Shown here piece by piece: positions 61,818-64,000 of a stretch of DNA of 64,000 nt (position 1 is the first letter of the stretch; every line of letters starts with the position of its first letter). Below the pieces are notes generated by a model. The model saw only the letters and a list, made by a program, of their open reading frames with translations, made no database searches and was not told where the DNA came from. The DNA is from Amaranthus tricolor (taxonomy: Eukaryota; Streptophyta; Magnoliopsida; Caryophyllales; Amaranthaceae): contig NC_080049.1 in assembly GCF_026212465.1 (NCBI RefSeq), positions 1,867,460 to 1,931,459 on the forward strand, read 5' to 3'. A program made the translations under genes and the position numbers.

Positions 61818-62008
61818 TGTTTTCTGTTTAACCAGAAAGGTTTTTGTGTTTTTATATTTATTGCTTGTATCAAATTCAATAACAGATGATGGTTATTTAT
61901 ACAGAAACTAAAAAATAACTGTTCCTAAGAAGATCTAGTAACTGCAACATTACACACCACTAATACAAGTAACTGCTCCTAGTAATAACCGTAATGCATA
62001 ATCTAACA
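61818..62008 (-). repeat. 5' LTR of the young copia
   Basis: 191 bp, identical to the 3' LTR, adjoining the iMet primer-binding site. It supplies promoter and polyadenylation signals for the element. Confidence 0.96.
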
Positions 62009-62013
62009 TAAAC

Positions 62014-63383
62014 TACAATACTTAACACTGTTTAAATTACAATACTCCTCGGAAAAATAAAAAATTTAAAATCTTATATTTACTCTATTTGATAATAAAA
62101 ATCTCATTTTTGTATTACTTATGTATCTAAAGTACTTTTCAATTACTTTACTTGTTAATATTGGTTTTTGTGACACTCTTTTGAAACAAATATGTGGTGT
62201 AATAACAAGAAAGAATTTGAAGATGCAATAAAAAGTGATCGAGAAGTACTTTAAATGTATAAATGATACTCGCTCTGTTCCTAATGTTGTTACCATGAGA
62301 AATGTTCATGGAATTAAGAAAGCTTTTTAATTAATGTGAAAAGTCTTTACTAACTTAATGTGAAAAGGTAAAATGGAGTATATGGTACATTTTCATTCAC
62401 TGATCACTAGCCAGTAGCTATGAACTTATGTTGTATAAGTAAAAGTTTTTTTTTTAATTAATATTAATAATTCAATTTTTTTCCATTTTCTATAAATAAT
62501 TTCATAGAGTATTTTCTAGTAATGAAATATTTGTCTTAATTTACTGTTAATATATCCTGGTATGTTTTATTAATTCAATATTTGTGTTTTTTTTGTTGTC
62601 AACCTAACTTATTATTAGAAAAAAAAGAGGAAATATACATTTTGGCTAACAAATATTTAACACTGTTTAAATTTGTTTACTTGCTTATTAAATGTAGTAG
62701 AATTTTATAATTGTCAATAAATCAAAAAAGAAAAAAATAAAATAGTAAATATAAATTTTATTATTTAATAAAAGAATAATTAGTTCGATTAAACTAAGTT
62801 CAATTCAGTTGAAATAGTTTTGAGTATATATCTTTAATATTATTAAAGAAGTAGGTTCAACGAAGATAAAACCGCTGAATCTCTAATCAAGGTAGGTATA
62901 GAGCTTATTAAAAAATAAATTATAAGAATATATAACATATTCACAAGGTAGCGTGATATGTTATACTCTCGATGTTTGAATTCAATAACAACCAACCTAA
63001 TTATATTTTCTTTGTAGATTCGAGAAAACAGTTAAGCCCAATAAAATAATAAATAATATTACTACTTAAGTGTAGCTAATAAACAAAAATGGAGGGAATA
63101 CAAAATACAGATTTTTATTTATAGTATTTAATAAATAAGGAGTATAAATACATTATTAGTTATTGCATGCATATACATCTCAAATAACAAATTAATCACC
63201 ACTCGCTTAACCTAAAAATAACAAATAAATACAATAATAATTAATCCAAACTCAAATGAGTAAAAATAACATTATTATGCATTGACAAGTCCTTAGATAC
63301 TAAACCGTAACATAAAAATTTAACTTTAAATAAAAAATTTAAATTTTATTTTTTATTCGCTTTTATTCTTAGGGGATTAATAT
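62014..63383. other. AT-rich intergenic DNA left of peptide gene E
   Basis: No gene seen. 62270-62380 (CTCGCTCTGTTCCTAATG ... AAAATGGAGTA) may be a worn Stowaway MITE. 62650-62800 matches 47690-47880. 63300-63340 (ACCGTAACATAAAAATTTAA) matches the 3' flank of peptide-gene copies A and C. Confidence 0.5.
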
Positions 63384-63635
63384 TTAATTTTTTTTAGGAG
63401 GGCTAGGGATATAAGTCGAAGTATTTGGTCCCGATGGAGGCGATCTGGATGACTTCATCTCCAATGGGAGATGTCCATGCTTAACATTAGCTTCAGTCCC
63501 TTTTATATTCTTCACATCAACATCAAAATTTTGTTTTAACAGCCTCGTGCTATTTCCAAATTGAACAACGTCATTAAAACATAATTGTAATAAAACAACT
63601 AAGATTAATATTGTCTTGCACAAATTTTTTGACAT
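63384..63635 (-). CDS. secreted-peptide gene family copy E, single exon, 83 aa, intact
   Basis: Minus strand, ATG at 63635. Residues 1-24 form a signal peptide (MSKNLCKTILILVVLLQLCF), so the product should be secreted. The middle is charged (RLLKQNFDVDVKNIKG). The C-terminal block HLPLEMKSSRSPPSGPNTST, then YIPSPPKKN, is the family signature. RSPPSGPNTSTY matches the CLE 12-mer pattern at R1, P4, S5, G6, P7 and N8 but lacks the P9, H11 and N12 of classical CLEs. PPSGP also recalls IDA and PIP peptides. Size, signal peptide and position of the motif near the C-terminus fit a peptide-hormone precursor. A TATA box is seen upstream. Expression and processing are unproven; assignment to CLE is uncertain. 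Confidence 0.72.
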   Translation of the reverse strand: MSKNLCKTILILVVLLQLCFNDVVQFGNSTRLLKQNFDVDVKNIKGTEANVKHGHLPLEMKSSRSPPSGPNTSTYIPSPPKKN

Positions 63636-63731
63636 ATTTAGATGTATAACTAAAATAATTATATTGGCTTAATTAATTTTCTATGTAATTTTGAGAGGAA
63701 ATATTTTGTAATACATGCAAGGAGATGTGGG

Positions 63732-63739
63732 TATTTATA
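63732..63739 (-). promoter_or_regulatory. TATA box of peptide gene E
   Basis: TATAAATA on the minus strand, about 97-104 bp upstream of the ATG at 63635, leaving room for a 5' UTR of about 65-70 bp. Confidence 0.65.
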
Positions 63740-63741
63740 AG

Positions 63742-64000
63742 CATGAATTAAGGTTGATACTTGATGATGACTTTGAATATGGACTTCATTATTTCATATT
63801 TTTGTGAATAACGCATGGTAAGGGTCGTCTAAGACCAGCTTGATCGTATTAGAAGTAAAATATTGAACAATAAAGATTTCCTTGTGATTGCCATGACAAA
63901 TGACTTGATTGTAGTCCGTATGCAAAACACTTTAATTAGAGAGCATTTTGAAAGGATTATTTCAAGTAATGATTTTATGGCTTGGACCACATTTCCACTT
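63742..64000. other. upstream region of peptide gene E
   Basis: No further gene seen. CACATTTCC/TTCATTATTTCATATT and similar AT-rich words only. Confidence 0.4.

Larger units (their letters stand above)
57052..62008 (-). mobile_element. young Ty1/copia retrotransposon, 4957 bp, identical LTRs
   Basis: Minus strand. LTRs of 191 bp at 61818-62008 (5') and 57052-57242 (3') are identical as far as I can read. A perfect 5-bp target duplication TAAAC flanks it (57047-57051 and 62009-62013). The iMet primer-binding site TGGTATCAGAGC lies at 61806-61817 (complement), and the polypurine tract CTTGAGGGGGAG adjoins the 3' LTR. Gag and pol are both present. Identical LTRs indicate a very recent insertion. 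It is unrelated at the LTR level to the gag-less copia pair at 1-13664. Confidence 0.96.

Overview
This window is nuclear DNA of a flowering plant, almost certainly a eudicot. It is AT-rich, has genes with GT-AG introns, and is filled with Ty1/copia LTR elements, hAT-type DNA transposons, TRIM and MITE elements and long (AT)n or (TTA)n tracts. Caryophyllales (beet/spinach-like) is my guess from the repeat style and the plant 'Transposase_32' protein, but that is a low-confidence inference.

Layout. 1-3377: 5' part of a gag-less copia element (minus strand), inserted in a relic of a small-peptide gene. 3378-9637: AT-rich intergenic DNA with decayed TRIM and MITE pieces. 9638-13664: second copy of the same gag-less copia (plus strand) with both LTRs and a 5-bp target duplication. 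13890-14788: non-autonomous hAT-like element. 15911-19250: old copia remnant whose 5' LTR was split by a hAT element (16069-17871). Inside that lies another hAT element (16744-17474) carrying a U5 snRNA gene. 20216-22540: duplicated blocks and peptide-gene relic A. 22659-26014: long composite inverted-repeat element built of (TTA)n, an AGTCGCAC palindrome and two 600-bp LTR-like hairpins. 26847-27887: intact MBOAT wax synthase / sterol acyltransferase-like gene. 29560-30060: LINE relic. 30282-34246: apparently intact autonomous hAT transposon with four-exon transposase, TIRs and a perfect 8-bp TSD. 35681-39345: 5' two-thirds of a DNA topoisomerase I gene, broken by a premature stop and cut before the catalytic residues, joined to a Transposase_32 ORF (to 40397). 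40398-47252: duplicated segments with peptide-gene copies B and C, a 1.6-kb hAT element and a Stowaway MITE. 48288-49078: tandem array of TRIM units. 49422-50028 and 52348-53065: two more non-autonomous hAT elements. 57052-62008: young copia element (minus strand) with identical LTRs. 63384-63635: intact single-exon secreted-peptide gene E.

How the parts relate. The ordinary cellular content is small: one acyltransferase gene, one U5 snRNA gene, one topoisomerase fragment and a family of small secreted-peptide genes. The peptide genes (A, B, C, E plus two relics, all minus strand) share a C-terminal block with an R-S-P-x-S-G-P-N core that recalls CLE, IDA and PIP peptide hormones. The autonomous hAT and the U5-carrying hAT share a 16-bp terminal sequence, so the former could have mobilised the latter. 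Duplicated segments act as internal 'empty sites' that confirm three insertions (copia at 9638, hAT at 41131, Stowaway at 43624). All calls are from reading the sequence; no database search was possible.
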